Shown: positions 44,084 through 53,079, counted from the first letter of the stretch. The stretch is 64,000 nt of DNA from Exiguobacterium aurantiacum (GCF_001766415.1 NZ_MKXO01000002.1:124001-188000), one strand, 5' to 3'. Notes: generated by a model not told the origin, from the sequence alone. Numbers and translations: made by a program.

Positions 44084-44947
44084 TTATGATAACGCGGTGA
44101 CGAGTTTTTGAAGCGCCTCTTTGAGCGGTATCACCGGACGACCGAGCACCAATTCAAAGTCATTTGATTCGACTTCGAGTGACCCGTTGCGGATACTGTC
44201 TTGAATGCCGACGACGATCGGGATCGCCCCTTCCGGCACACCGGCACCGCGCATGACGTCGGCGTACGCCTCAGCACTAACTTCTTGGAGTTTGACCTCA
44301 CGGCCGAGTACGTCACTGAGCGCTTCGACGAGTTCTGCTTGCGTATGGAGCGGTCCTGACAATTCGAAGACGTTTTGCTCGAAATCATCTGCCATGAGGA
44401 CGTTCGCCGCTGCTTCGGCGTAGTCTTGTTGCAGCGCCCAACCGACTTTCCCGTCACGGGCCGCTGTCACCCAAGGAGCACCGGCGAGCGCGCCTTGAAT
44501 GCCACCGAGTTCGTTCTCTAAGTACCAGTTGTTGCGCAGGAATGCGTGCGGGATCCCGGTTCGTTCGATCGCCTCTTCCGTCTCGACGTGCGGCGGTGCC
44601 ATGAGATTTTGACTCTCTGTCGCATCGGCGAGGCTCGTATAAGCGATGAACTTGACCCCGGCCCGCTTCGCTGCTTCGACCGCGTTCGCATGTTGACGGA
44701 TGCGCGTATCGTTGTCCCCGTCCGCCGAGATGATGAGCAACCGCTCGACACCTTGGAACGCTTCGTCGAGCGTCTCCGGTTGATCGAAGTCGCCGTGACG
44801 CACGTCGACTCCTTTTGCTTTCAGCGCTCCCGCTTTCTCCGGGTTACGGACACTGACCGCAAGTTCGCTCGCCGGTATCGACTCGAGCAACACCTCGACG
44901 ATTTTTGAACCGAGTTTCCCGGTCGCACCTGTGACTAAGTATTTCAT
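44084..44947 (-). CDS. NAD(P)H-binding oxidoreductase (QorB/NmrA-like)
   Basis: The 287-residue protein has the Rossmann motif YLVTGATGKLGSKIVE, AYTSLADAT and FLRNNWYLEN, typical of atypical short-chain reductases such as QorB quinone reductase. It is divergent from an Rrf2 regulator, with shared operators between them, suggesting induction by an electrophile or quinone. Confidence 0.88.
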   Translation of the reverse strand: MKYLVTGATGKLGSKIVEVLLESIPASELAVSVRNPEKAGALKAKGVDVRHGDFDQPETLDEAFQGVERLLIISADGDNDTRIRQHANAVEAAKRAGVKFIAYTSLADATESQNLMAPPHVETEEAIERTGIPHAFLRNNWYLENELGGIQGALAGAPWVTAARDGKVGWALQQDYAEAAANVLMADDFEQNVFELSGPLHTQAELVEALSDVLGREVKLQEVSAEAYADVMRGAGVPEGAIPIVVGIQDSIRNGSLEVESNDFELVLGRPVIPLKEALQKLVTALS

Positions 44948-44984
44948 GATTCGTTTCCTCCTTCTCAACCTGCAATTAAATCAG

Positions 44985-45025
44985 TTACATGTAATCATAA
45001 TAGTTACAGCATCTTCATTTGTCAA
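44985..45025 (-). promoter_or_regulatory. Promoter and operator 1 of the QorB-like gene
   Basis: On the minus strand TTGACA (45025-45020) and TATTAT (45002-44997) are 17 bp apart. The -10 is covered by TGTAA-N9-TTACA (44990-45008), which also overlaps the palindrome TTACATGTAA (44985-44994). Confidence 0.85.
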
Positions 45026-45070
45026 TTATTTGTTCCCTGTTATACTGAAGATGTAACTAATCTGCTTACA
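45019..45070 (+). promoter_or_regulatory. Promoter and operator 2 of the Rrf2 gene
   Basis: TTGTCA (45019-45024) and TATACT (45041-45046) with 16-bp spacing. A second TGTAA-N9-TTACA (45052-45070) lies at the expected transcription start. The two -35 elements of this divergent pair overlap almost exactly. Confidence 0.85.
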
Positions 45071-45095
45071 TGATTGTTCAGAAAGGTGGTGGCTT

Positions 45096-45533
45096 ATGAC
45101 CATCAGTAGCCGTTTCGCGGTCGGCATTCATATCTTGACGTTGATCGAGTTCAATCAGGACGGCGTCACCTCGTCTGACTTTTTAGCCGGAAGCGTCAAT
45201 ACGAATCCCGCCCTCATCCGTAAAATCATGGCGATGCTAAAAAAAGCCGGATTGATCGAGGTCAAACCCGGCGTAGCTGGTGCGAAGCTCGCTAAAGGCT
45301 TGACCGATATCTCGCTGTATGACGTCTATCGCGCCGTCAGCGTCGTCGAGGAGAATGAACTGTTCAGTATCCATGACAACCCGAACCCGGCATGTCCGGT
45401 TGGCCAAAATATCCAAGCGACAATCGAACCGATCTTCATCAACGCCCAAACGGCGATGGAATCTGTGTTGAAGCACGTGACACTCGCCGACGTCGTCCAA
45501 GACGTGGCAACACAAAGACAGGGAAACCACTGA
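45096..45533 (+). CDS. Rrf2-family transcriptional regulator
   Basis: The 145-residue protein has an N-terminal winged helix (SSRFAVGIHILTLIEFN...NPALIRKIMAMLKKAGLIEVKPGVAGAKLAK) and a short C-terminal region with a single Cys in NPACPVG, so it cannot hold a usual Rrf2 Fe-S cluster with three Cys. It resembles YwnA-type members and likely represses itself and the divergent oxidoreductase through TGTAA-N9-TTACA sites. The single Cys could be a thiol sensor. Confidence 0.88.
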   Translation: MTISSRFAVGIHILTLIEFNQDGVTSSDFLAGSVNTNPALIRKIMAMLKKAGLIEVKPGVAGAKLAKGLTDISLYDVYRAVSVVEENELFSIHDNPNPACPVGQNIQATIEPIFINAQTAMESVLKHVTLADVVQDVATQRQGNH

Positions 45534-45548
45534 GGCTTCCCTGTTTTT
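45520..45548 (+). terminator. Terminator of the Rrf2 gene
   Basis: CAGGGAA/TTCCCTG, loop including the stop codon, followed by TTTTT. Confidence 0.75.
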
Positions 45549-45671
45549 GTCAGTCTCGCTATCATTGAGATCCCCTTCGTAAAAATAAGTTCTAACGACC
45601 TCAAAAGTTTAGATTGTTGCAAATTCGGTTATATTATTTATAAAGATTCGAAACGAGGAGGAATTAGACGT

Positions 45672-45860
45672 ATGTCTGAAAATAAGCAAAACGGTAAGTA
45701 TGACCACATCATCGATCAAGTCGCGGCCAAGGCGAAAGAAGTCGCCGGGAAAATGAACGATGATAAAACGACCAACCAACGAAGCGGTGAAGGACATTCC
45801 GACTCCTTGACGGATAAAGTCAAAGGCGTCTTCAACCAATTTCAAAAACGCAAAAAATAA
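45672..45860 (+). CDS. 62-residue hydrophilic Lys-rich protein
   Basis: Charged helical protein with GKYDHIIDQVAAKAKEVAGKM and DSLTDKVKGVFNQFQ, faintly like CsbD or MT0933-type small stress proteins. It follows AGGAGG and has its own terminator, so it is a monocistronic gene, perhaps stress induced. The function is not known. Confidence 0.65.
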   Translation: MSENKQNGKYDHIIDQVAAKAKEVAGKMNDDKTTNQRSGEGHSDSLTDKVKGVFNQFQKRKK

Positions 45861-45868
45861 GACGAAGG

Positions 45869-45902
45869 GCTTCCTAGCAAAACAGCTAAGAAGCCTTTTT
45901 TT
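45869..45902 (+). terminator. Intrinsic terminator
   Basis: GGCTTCCTAGC against GCTAAGAAGCC with one mismatch, then TTTTTTT. Confidence 0.85.
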
Positions 45903-45990
45903 ATGTGACTGTGCCATTTTCCAGCCCTTCCCATAGCCCCAACAGGTTCGATTTCTCCTCGCTTTGTTTTAATGCGAAATACGAATCCTC

Positions 45991-46042
45991 TTTACTTTGA
46001 GTTCATATGAACTTATAATAATAATATAAAGTTCAAATGAAC
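45991..46042 (+). promoter_or_regulatory. Promoter with two palindromic operators before the terC pseudogene
   Basis: TTTACT (45991-45996) and TATAAT (46014-46019) are 17 bp apart. GTTCATATGAAC (46001-46012) fills the spacer, and GTTCAAATGAAC (46031-46042) follows exactly 30 bp later. The pair suggests cooperative binding of a dimeric repressor. Confidence 0.75.
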
Positions 46043-46061
46043 CTATAAGGAGGAATTATTG

Positions 46062-46982
46062 TTGACCCTACTCATCGCCTTTTTGGCACTCGTCATCTTC
46101 ATGCTCGCGCTTGACCTCGGGGTGTTCCACCGCAAGGCACACGAAGTCTCGCTCCGTGAGGCATGGACATGGACGTTCGTTTGAATCGGGATCGCCATTG
46201 CGTTTAGTGGTTGGTTGTTCTACTCGCAAGGCAGCACGGTCGCGACCGAATATGCGAGCGTCTACTTCATCTAAAAGGCACTCGCCATCGATAACGTGTT
46301 CGTCTTCTCGCTCGTCTTCGCCTATTTCGCGATCCCACTCAAATATCAGCATAAAGTGTTGTTCTGGGGCATCCTCGGTGCGATTCTCTTCCGGGCCGTC
46401 TTCATCGTCGCTGGTGTATCGCTTCTCGAGAACTTCGGTTGGGTCTATTACGTGTTCGGCGCTTTCCTCGTCTATACGGGTTGGATGATGTTCAAGAATA
46501 TCGGCAAAGACGAGTCGCTCGAGGACAACAAGACGATCAATTGGTTAAAGAACCACTTGCCGCTCACGCAAGACATGTCGTCAGGGAAGTTCACGAAGCG
46601 CATCAACGGTAAGCTGTTCTTCACACCGCTCTTCATCGCGCTCATCTTCATCGAACTGTCGGATATCGTCTTCGCCGTCGATTCGGTCGCAGCCAGCTTC
46701 GCCTACTCACGTGACCCGTATATCATCTTCTACGCGAACATTATGGCGATCCTTGGATTGCGTAGCCTCTACTTCGTCCTCGCCAACTTGATCGATCGCT
46801 TCTACTATTTGAAGCATGGGCTCAGCTTCATGCTCGTCTTCATCGGGACGAAGATGATTTTCGGTGACGTCTACAAGATGCCGATCTGGATGTCGCTCGG
46901 TGCGATCGTACTCGTCATCTTGATCAGTGTCGTCTATAGTTTTTACAAAACGAAACCAAATTCGCAGAAAAACGTATCATAA
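46062..46982 (+). pseudogene. TerC-family membrane protein gene with two in-frame stop codons
   Basis: From a TTG with AAGGAGG upstream, the frame encodes a TerC-type metal/tellurite-resistance membrane protein (LLIAFLALVIFMLALDLGVFHRKAHEVS...ALAIDNVFVFSLVFAYF...LSDIVFAVDSVAA). Codon 41 is TGA where Trp is expected (FV-W-IGIA) and codon 71 is TAA where Glu is expected (FI-E-KALAIDN). The rest is intact to a normal length of about 306. It is either a recent pseudogene or a sequence error; translation could only restart near codon 79. Confidence 0.85.
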
Positions 46983-47077
46983 AGAAACACATGCTAGCTA
47001 GATCTCGTCGTTAGGTGTATCTCGTCTAAAACCCGGGTAAATTATTGGTCTAGCAAACAAAGAAAAGGTGGTTGTAA

Positions 47078-47251
47078 ATGTTTGACCGTATGGGTGATGT
47101 GAGTATTGGACTCGTCTTCGGGATCGTGTTGATGTTTTTGTTCAACAGTCTATGGGGACTTGGAGTTGGGGTGATGTTAGGATTGTTCTTCCTCGTCGCA
47201 CCGCGCTCGTCAAACCGCCGTACCAGAAAATATATACCGCAAATACGCTAA
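47078..47251 (+). CDS. 57-residue membrane protein
   Basis: ATG after AAAGGTGG opens MFDRMGDVSIGLVFGIVLMF. A pair of short hydrophobic helices is followed by a basic tail (RSSNRRTRKY). It has its own terminator. No family recognised. Confidence 0.65.
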   Translation: MFDRMGDVSIGLVFGIVLMFLFNSLWGLGVGVMLGLFFLVAPRSSNRRTRKYIPQIR

Positions 47252-47276
47252 GCCGAGGCGCCCGCCTCGGTTTTTC
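47252..47276 (+). terminator. Intrinsic terminator
   Basis: CCGAGGC/GCCTCGG with a GCCC loop and five T residues. Confidence 0.88.
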
Positions 47277-47315
47277 ATATGTATACTGGAGAAAAACACT
47301 TACTTAGGAGGCAAC

Positions 47316-47507
47316 ATGGATTATTCAGCCATAGAACTAACAGAAGCGAAACGACAAATCGACTCGATTCTCTACAAGCTGAACGTGACGATAAAGACGC
47401 TCGAGGCAAAAGATGAGCCTGAGCGCTATAAGTCCCAACTGACACTAGCGAAACGGCGCATTCAGGCTCTCACTGTGGCCGTCGCGCTCATCGAAGATCA
47501 GTTATGA
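47316..47507 (+). CDS. 63-residue helical protein
   Basis: Almost entirely alpha-helical and charged (IELTEAKRQIDSILYKLNVTIKTLEAK...LTLAKRRIQALTVAVALIEDQL), likely a small coiled coil. TAGGAGG ribosome site. It overlaps the end of the convergent HxlR gene by 6 bp. Function unknown. Confidence 0.7.
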   Translation: MDYSAIELTEAKRQIDSILYKLNVTIKTLEAKDEPERYKSQLTLAKRRIQALTVAVALIEDQL

Positions 47508-47843
47508 CAGATATGATTGGGGCGTATGGCTTGCCGACTGCGACTCTTGCTGCTCCGCTTCCCAATCGCCAAGTTGCTGTAAAATCGGGTAAAGTGACCG
47601 ACCTTGTTCCGACAACGAGTACTCGACCTTCGGCGGAATCTCCGAATATATCTTTCTTGTGATCAACCCGTCCTGCTCGAGCTCCCGCAACTGCCGTGTC
47701 ATCGTCCGTGGCGTCGCCTGTGGGAACAAGCGACACAACTCGTTGAACCGTTTCGTCCCGAGCGTGCCGAGCCGATGAAGAATCAACATCTTATATTTCC
47801 CGGAAATCTTTTGCACGATCGTTTCAACCGGGCACTCCTTCAT
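47502..47843 (-). CDS. HxlR-family transcriptional regulator
   Basis: The 113-residue winged-helix protein has CPVETIVQKISGKYKMLILHRLGTLGTKRFNELCRLFPQATPRTMTRQLRELEQDGLI, the HxlR core with an N-terminal Cys that senses thiol or aldehyde stress in relatives. It is divergent from a YwnB-like reductase gene that it probably controls. Confidence 0.9.
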   Translation of the reverse strand: MKECPVETIVQKISGKYKMLILHRLGTLGTKRFNELCRLFPQATPRTMTRQLRELEQDGLITRKIYSEIPPKVEYSLSEQGRSLYPILQQLGDWEAEQQESQSASHTPQSYLS

Positions 47844-47959
47844 ATGATCCACTCCTTTAGTATCTTTAGAGATAGTATAAGTCATTATTGTGCGTACTTC
47901 TAATTGTGTATACGAACGGGTACGCTAAACGTATCTACTAAAATGAAGGAGTGAACGAC

Positions 47960-48589
47960 ATGAACATCGCACTGTTTGGAGGGAGCGGACGAACCGGACA
48001 TGAGTTGATCGGCCAAGCGCTCGAACAAGGACACACTGTTCAGGCTCTAATCAGAACGCCAGAGAAACTCGGCATCACCCACGCCCGGCTCACAGTCATC
48101 CGCGGAAATGCCGAAAATCGGGAGGACGTCTTCCGGACCGTCGAAGGAACGGACGCAGTCGTGATGGCACTCGGCCACACGAAGACGTCGAACAAAGATA
48201 TCCTCGAAAAAGCGACGTCACACGTCGTCGCCGCGATGCACGAGTTCGGTGTGAAGCGGGTCATCAACTTGACCGGCGCGACCGTCAAAGTACCAAAAGA
48301 CGTCAAACAGAAATTTATGAGCCGTTTTGCCGAAACGCTCATGAAGACGCTCGCGAGCGATCTGCTTCGCGATAGTTATACGCAAAAAGGGATCCTTGAA
48401 GCGAGCGGGCTCGATTGGACGGTCGTCCGTTGTCCTCGTCTGTCAGAAGGTCCGAAGACAGAGCAGTATCGGACAGGTTATTTCGCTTTCGACAAGTTAG
48501 TGATTGACCGGGCTGACGTCGCCCACTTTATGCTCGATGAAATCGAGACGCGGCAATATGTTCATGACTATCCACTGATTGGAAACTAA
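47960..48589 (+). CDS. NAD(P)H-binding YwnB-like reductase
   Basis: The 209-residue protein has NIALFGGSGRTGHELIGQALEQGH (nucleotide-binding), VVMALGHTK and VKRVINLTGATV. It matches flavin-reductase-like or YwnB atypical short-chain proteins. ATG start with AAGGAG. It is divergent from HxlR, a common arrangement for detoxification. Confidence 0.88.
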   Translation: MNIALFGGSGRTGHELIGQALEQGHTVQALIRTPEKLGITHARLTVIRGNAENREDVFRTVEGTDAVVMALGHTKTSNKDILEKATSHVVAAMHEFGVKRVINLTGATVKVPKDVKQKFMSRFAETLMKTLASDLLRDSYTQKGILEASGLDWTVVRCPRLSEGPKTEQYRTGYFAFDKLVIDRADVAHFMLDEIETRQYVHDYPLIGN

Positions 48590-48590
48590 C

Positions 48591-48629
48591 AGGTGTGGCC
48601 GCTTTATTCAGCCACACCTGTTTTTTTTG
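48591..48629 (+). terminator. Intrinsic terminator
   Basis: AGGTGTGGC/GCCACACCT followed by eight T residues. The next 125 bp up to the IS hold nothing I can identify. Confidence 0.92.
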
Positions 48630-48753
48630 CGTTCACTCGTAACGTCTCAATGTTTGTATTTCCAGCTAAAAAACATGCCCCAGCATCGACTCGTCACTTG
48701 AATACCTATTCAAACAACCGAGTCCAAACATATACTTTTGAATCACAAACTAG

Positions 48754-48873
48754 GTGAACTACTCACCACTTATTTGCTTCGCAACTTGAAGTGGGAGCTT
48801 CTTGGGAAGACCGTGCTTTGACCAGCCACGGTTGTGGACCAAGCTCGTCGGGCAGTCCCTGCCCTGGAGTGTT
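48754..48873 (-). ncRNA. Candidate omega RNA scaffold of IS copy 2
   Basis: Nearly identical to the right end of copy 1, with the same subterminal hairpin. The guide would read leftwards from 48753. It could be used in trans by another TnpB; inference only. Confidence 0.4.
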
Positions 48874-49797
48874 TCAGTCCGCGAGGCGCAACAGGTTGAG
48901 GCTCGCGTTGACGTCGCGGTCATGGTGTGTGCCGCAAGCGCCGCATGTCCACTCGCGGACGTGCAGGTCCTTCCTGCCGCCGTTCTCGCCGCAGGCCGAA
49001 CAGACCTGGGTCGAGGCGAACCACGGGTCGGCCTTGATGAACGTCCGTCCATAGAATCTCGCCTTATATTCCAGCTGGCGGACCCGCATCATCTCCCTCG
49101 GTTTCAGCGTCTCGACGACGACGACTTGGTTCTCGTCGACGATGCGTCGTGACAGCTTGTGGAGGAAGTCGTGCCGGCGGTTCCGTACCTTTTCATGCTT
49201 TTTGGCCAATAGGAGCCGCGCCTTCTCGCGGTTCCGGCTGCCGGGCTTCTTGCGGGAGAGCGAGAAGGCGCCCGTCTCAGCCGTTCCTCGGCCTCGCGCA
49301 GGTTGCGCGGGTTCGGAATTGTCTCCGTCACCATTGCGTCGTTCGTCATGACGGCGAAGTGCCCGAGGCCGAGGTCGATCCCGATTTTGTGCTCGGCCGG
49401 GACCCAGGGCTCGTCGTCCTGCTCGACGAGGAGCGACACGAAGAACTTGCCCGTCTTCGTCATCGACACGGTCGCCGAGCGGATCTCGCCGTCGAAAATT
49501 CGGTGCTGTGTGAAGCGGATGAACCCGACCTTCGGGAGCCGGACGTGGCCCCCTTCGATGCGGATCGTGCCGTGCTGGTTGTTCGTCGTGTAGGAGGCGC
49601 GCGATTTCCGTCTCGACTTGAAGACCGGGAAGCCGGCCGTCCCGGCGAAGAACTTCGCGAACGCCGTGTCGAGGTGAAGCTTCGCGTTGGCGAGCGCGAG
49701 GCTGTCCGCCTCGGCGAGGAACGGGAACGGCGGCTTGTAGGAGGAACTCGGCCTGTGCCGCCGTCGGGTGGAGCCTGTATTTGTAGCCCTTCAGCAT
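48874..49797 (-). pseudogene. tnpB: tnpB pseudogene with deletions and frameshifts
   Basis: Compared with copy 1, a deletion after MLKGYKYRLHPTAAQAEFLL removes about 40 codons and shifts the frame. A second shift before SRKKPGSRNREKARLLLAKK restores it, and 17 codons after EMM (QDRRLAKSIGDAGWGEF in copy 1) are missing. In another frame the middle keeps GIDLGLGHFAVMTNDAM, that is, the ancestral orientation of the segment inverted in copy 1. The zinc ribbon and last RuvC motif remain. Confidence 0.88.
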
Positions 49798-50145
49798 GTC
49801 TCCGCCTCCTCTCGGCCGATGGTCGTGATGAACGTCTTCCTCATCCGATACCCGCGGCGGGGGCGGGGAAATCTGACAAAATCACGAACTTATGTTCGCT
49901 ATATCTGTCACAGGGGTGGTCAAGAGGTTTATGTACGGGCGATTCATCTCCCACCTACGCTGGGCCTCGCCCCAGACGCTTAGAGGTGGGAGAATTCTCG
50001 CTTAAATCAGTTAAAATTCCAATATATTTTTTTGAAATATAAATGACATATTTAATTATATTTTTTGATGGTAAAATTCCTAAAGAAGGTTAAGAAAAAC
50101 ATCGTTCCGTCGCCCTGTTAACTGACCGAAAGGATTTACCAAAAA

Positions 50146-50862
50146 ATGAAAAAACAATTAATGACAATTACTCTCGGCGCACTTCTCGTTTCCGGTTTGA
50201 CGCTTCAAACGTCAACACCGGTAGAGGCAGCCACTTCTTATAAAGTCAAAATCACAACGAACAGCTTGAACGTGCGGACGGGTCCATCGACCGCCTACAA
50301 AAAAGTCGGCAGCGCCAAGCTCGGTCAATCGTTCACGTATCTAGGGGCGACCGGCTCATGGACGAAAATCAATTACAACGGCAGCACGAAATATGTAGCG
50401 AGTACATATGTCAAAAAATATAGCGGTACGGCGTTACAGGCGGCCACGGCGGCTAAATTCATCATGCCGGCGAAAGGCACGTTGTCGCAAGGGTATGGCC
50501 CGGCGAGCGGAAAGTACGGTTACACGTTCCATAACGGCATCGACATCGCGGCCGCCAAAGGGACACCGATCCAAGCTGCCGCTTCCGGTCAAGTCATCGT
50601 CGCCCGAAACTATGGCGCCTACGGGAACCACGTCATGATCTCGCATACGATCAACGGCCAAGCGTACACGAGCGTCTATGCCCACATGGATCGGTTGAAC
50701 GTCGTCAAAGGCCAATCGATCTCGAAAGGCGCGAACATCGGGACGATCGGGAATACCGGCAACTCGTTCGGGAGCCACCTCCACTTCGAGATCCATAAAA
50801 ACAAGTACGTCTATAGCGGCTCGACAGCCGCCAACAGCGTCAACCCGTATACGTTGTTCTAA
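50146..50862 (+). CDS. Secreted M23 peptidase with SH3b domain
   Basis: The 238-residue protein has a signal peptide (about 1-29, VEAA), a bacterial SH3 domain (32-92, LNVRTGPSTAYKKVG) and an M23 lysostaphin-like endopeptidase domain (110-238) with zinc ligands in FHNGIDIA and HLHFE. It would cut peptide bridges of peptidoglycan outside the cell. The 140 bp between the IS and this gene are AT-rich and probably hold its promoter. Confidence 0.94.
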   Translation: MKKQLMTITLGALLVSGLTLQTSTPVEAATSYKVKITTNSLNVRTGPSTAYKKVGSAKLGQSFTYLGATGSWTKINYNGSTKYVASTYVKKYSGTALQAATAAKFIMPAKGTLSQGYGPASGKYGYTFHNGIDIAAAKGTPIQAAASGQVIVARNYGAYGNHVMISHTINGQAYTSVYAHMDRLNVVKGQSISKGANIGTIGNTGNSFGSHLHFEIHKNKYVYSGSTAANSVNPYTLF

Positions 50863-50906
50863 AAAATACACCTTCATCCGCTAAAGGATGAAGGTGTATT
50901 TTTTTA
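50861..50906. terminator. Bidirectional terminator
   Basis: AAAAAATACACCTTCATCC pairs with GGATGAAGGTGTATTTTTT between the M23 and NmrA-like genes. Confidence 0.93.
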
Positions 50907-51767
50907 GTGCCGGAACGTATCTACGTGATCACGTGCGAACTCAGCAAACGAACGCGGCTTCTCCCCGGTCAACCGTTCAAAGTCGTCCGTCACCGCCTTC
51001 GCCGTCCCGAGCCGTGTCATGAGGTAGAGCGCCATCGTCACATTCACATACGCTGGATCCAGACCACGTTCCTGAATATAGTGTGAGCGATAGCGCAGCA
51101 TGCTCGGCTTGGCGTACGTGATGCGCCGCCCGGTCAGAATCGTCAATTGGTTGGCGATGTCGACATAATCGAGCGCCTCGGGTCCGGTGAGCGTATAGGC
51201 CGTATTGCGATGTGACTCCGGGTCGGCCAAGACGTACGCGATCGCCTTGCCGATATCCTCGGCGTCGATGAAGCTGACTTGACTGTTACCGGCCGGGATG
51301 AAGATCTCGTCGTCTTGACGGATCTCCTCGGCGTGGACGCCGGTCACGTTCTGCATGAAGAAACCTGGCCGGATATGAACGGATGGAACACCTGACTGCT
51401 CGATGTGCTTCTCGATCTTATAGTGGGGCGGGAACGGATTCGTCTCGACGCCCATGAGTGAAAGAAAGGCGACGAGTCGAATCGAACGTTCGGCCATCGC
51501 CTCAATGAACGGAACGAACACGTCCGCGTCCCCGATCTGTGGCGGACGCATCAAAAAGACGCGATCGACCCCGTCGAGCGCCGCTTCGTACGTGTCCGGG
51601 TTTTCAAAATCGAGTTCGACGTGTCGTGCCGCCGTCGGGAAGCGCCGCTGCAGCTCATCCACCCTGCTTCCGGCCGCGACGACAGCTTCCCCTCGATCCT
51701 CTAAATACTTCACAACGTATTGTCCGACGTTCCCGGTCGCACCGGTCACTAAAATCGCTTGCTTCAT
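50904..51767 (-). CDS. NmrA-like NAD(P)H-binding protein
   Basis: The 287-residue protein has ILVTGATGNVGQYVVKYLEDRG, FLMRPPQI, FLSLMGV and HIRPGFFMQNVTG, matching the NmrA/HSCARG type of atypical short-chain proteins. It is related to the protein at 44 kb but clearly distinct. The second of two adjacent ATGs gives the better 7-nt spacing from AGGAGG. Confidence 0.88.
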   Translation of the reverse strand: MKQAILVTGATGNVGQYVVKYLEDRGEAVVAAGSRVDELQRRFPTAARHVELDFENPDTYEAALDGVDRVFLMRPPQIGDADVFVPFIEAMAERSIRLVAFLSLMGVETNPFPPHYKIEKHIEQSGVPSVHIRPGFFMQNVTGVHAEEIRQDDEIFIPAGNSQVSFIDAEDIGKAIAYVLADPESHRNTAYTLTGPEALDYVDIANQLTILTGRRITYAKPSMLRYRSHYIQERGLDPAYVNVTMALYLMTRLGTAKAVTDDFERLTGEKPRSFAEFARDHVDTFRH

Positions 51768-51945
51768 CATATCGCCTCCTCTTCTCATTGTCGTATAGCC
51801 TCGTCTGTTTGTGTTTGAACAATTTGTGCCGACCGTCCCGATTTCCTCTCATTTTTAGGTAGGTCCATGGACTATATAGGGAAATACTGCACAATGTCGT
51901 ATAATAGAGACAGATCAATCGACATCGTAGAGAGGAGGCCGACGC

Positions 51946-53073
51946 ATGGATCGAAACCGATTTTATCGTTCATCCGCAAGGCACGGCCGAACACGTCCAA
52001 AACGAGCCATCCCGAACTATTCAACACGACGCTTGCCGCACTCTCCCATCGCTTCGCTCATCGAGGAAGTGCAGGATGCCGTCTGTTATATCGATTTTAC
52101 CCGCAACCACCTGTATACGAACCAACCGCTCCGTGCTTTCTGTCCGTCGCTGACGACGCGGCGCTTCACCGATTTCGAGACCTTGAGCCGCTTCTTCCAT
52201 GACGTGTTCGAACGGAACGAGGCCGACCCGGTTGCCGTGACGTCTTTTTGGGAAGAATTGCTCGACAATCGCTTCGGCTGCTGTCCGAGTATGGAACCCC
52301 ACTACTTCCAGCTCGGCGACCGGACGCTGCAACTCATCTTGAACTTCACCCACACCCCGCGCGGCGTGTTCATCCTCTGGCGCGACGAGACCGAAGCGCG
52401 CCGGTTCGAGGAGCAGAAAGACTCATTTTTGGCCGAGCTGTCGCATGAGTTCCGTTCACCGCTCACCGCCATCAGCGGCTACACCGAACTGCTCATGTAC
52501 CAACATACCGATAACGAGAAGACGCACGGCATGCTGACGCTCGTGAAGCGAGAAGCGGAGCGGCTCGAACGGCTCGTCGATAACTTCCTCGACTATCAAC
52601 GCGTCAACTACTCCGCGGAATTGCTGACGCTGTCGACGTTCGCACTCAAACCGGTTCTTGAAGGCATTGTCGCCCACTATGAGACGACATCCCCGAATCA
52701 CCAGGTCGTCTTGTCCACTTGCGACGCGACGATCGAGGCCGACCAGGAGAAGTTGTTGCAGCTGCTTCACAACTTGATCGGCAACGCCATCAAGTATTCA
52801 CCGAAAGGCGGGACGATCCGGATCACGGGCTCGATGGACGATACGACGCTCGTCTTGTCCGTCCGTGACCCAGGCATCGGTATCCCTCCTGAGTCCATCC
52901 CTTACATCTTTGACGAGTACTACCGGGTCGACTCCGACTCCCACCGTCCGATCAAAGGGACCGGGCTCGGCCTGCGCATCTGCAAACGGATCGCCGAGGC
53001 GCACGGTTGGGGCATCCACGCCGACTCCGTGTACGGAGAAGGGACGACGTTCTCAATTTACTTATATGACTGA
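51946..53073 (+). CDS. Soluble sensor histidine kinase
   Basis: The 375-residue protein has an N-terminal PAS-like sensor region (about 35-155, with VCYIDFTRNHLYTNQ and CC at residues 105-106), a HisKA domain with the phospho-acceptor in AELSHEFRSPLTAISGY, and an ATPase domain (NLIGNAIKYSPKGG, RDPGIGIPPE, GTGLGLRICKRIAE). There is no transmembrane segment and no response regulator beside it, so it is an orphan cytoplasmic kinase. Confidence 0.93.
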   Translation: MDRNRFYRSSARHGRTRPKRAIPNYSTRRLPHSPIASLIEEVQDAVCYIDFTRNHLYTNQPLRAFCPSLTTRRFTDFETLSRFFHDVFERNEADPVAVTSFWEELLDNRFGCCPSMEPHYFQLGDRTLQLILNFTHTPRGVFILWRDETEARRFEEQKDSFLAELSHEFRSPLTAISGYTELLMYQHTDNEKTHGMLTLVKREAERLERLVDNFLDYQRVNYSAELLTLSTFALKPVLEGIVAHYETTSPNHQVVLSTCDATIEADQEKLLQLLHNLIGNAIKYSPKGGTIRITGSMDDTTLVLSVRDPGIGIPPESIPYIFDEYYRVDSDSHRPIKGTGLGLRICKRIAEAHGWGIHADSVYGEGTTFSIYLYD

Positions 53074-53079
53074 TCAACA

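Larger units (their letters stand above)
48754..50005 (-). mobile_element. IS200/IS605-family TnpB-only element, copy 2 (decayed)
   Basis: Same ends as copy 1 in reverse orientation, from GTGAACTAC to CTTAA. The element is 167 bp shorter because of deletions in tnpB and the left-end region. The right-end scaffold and both hairpins are kept. It sits upstream of an M23 peptidase gene without disrupting a recognisable gene. Confidence 0.85.
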
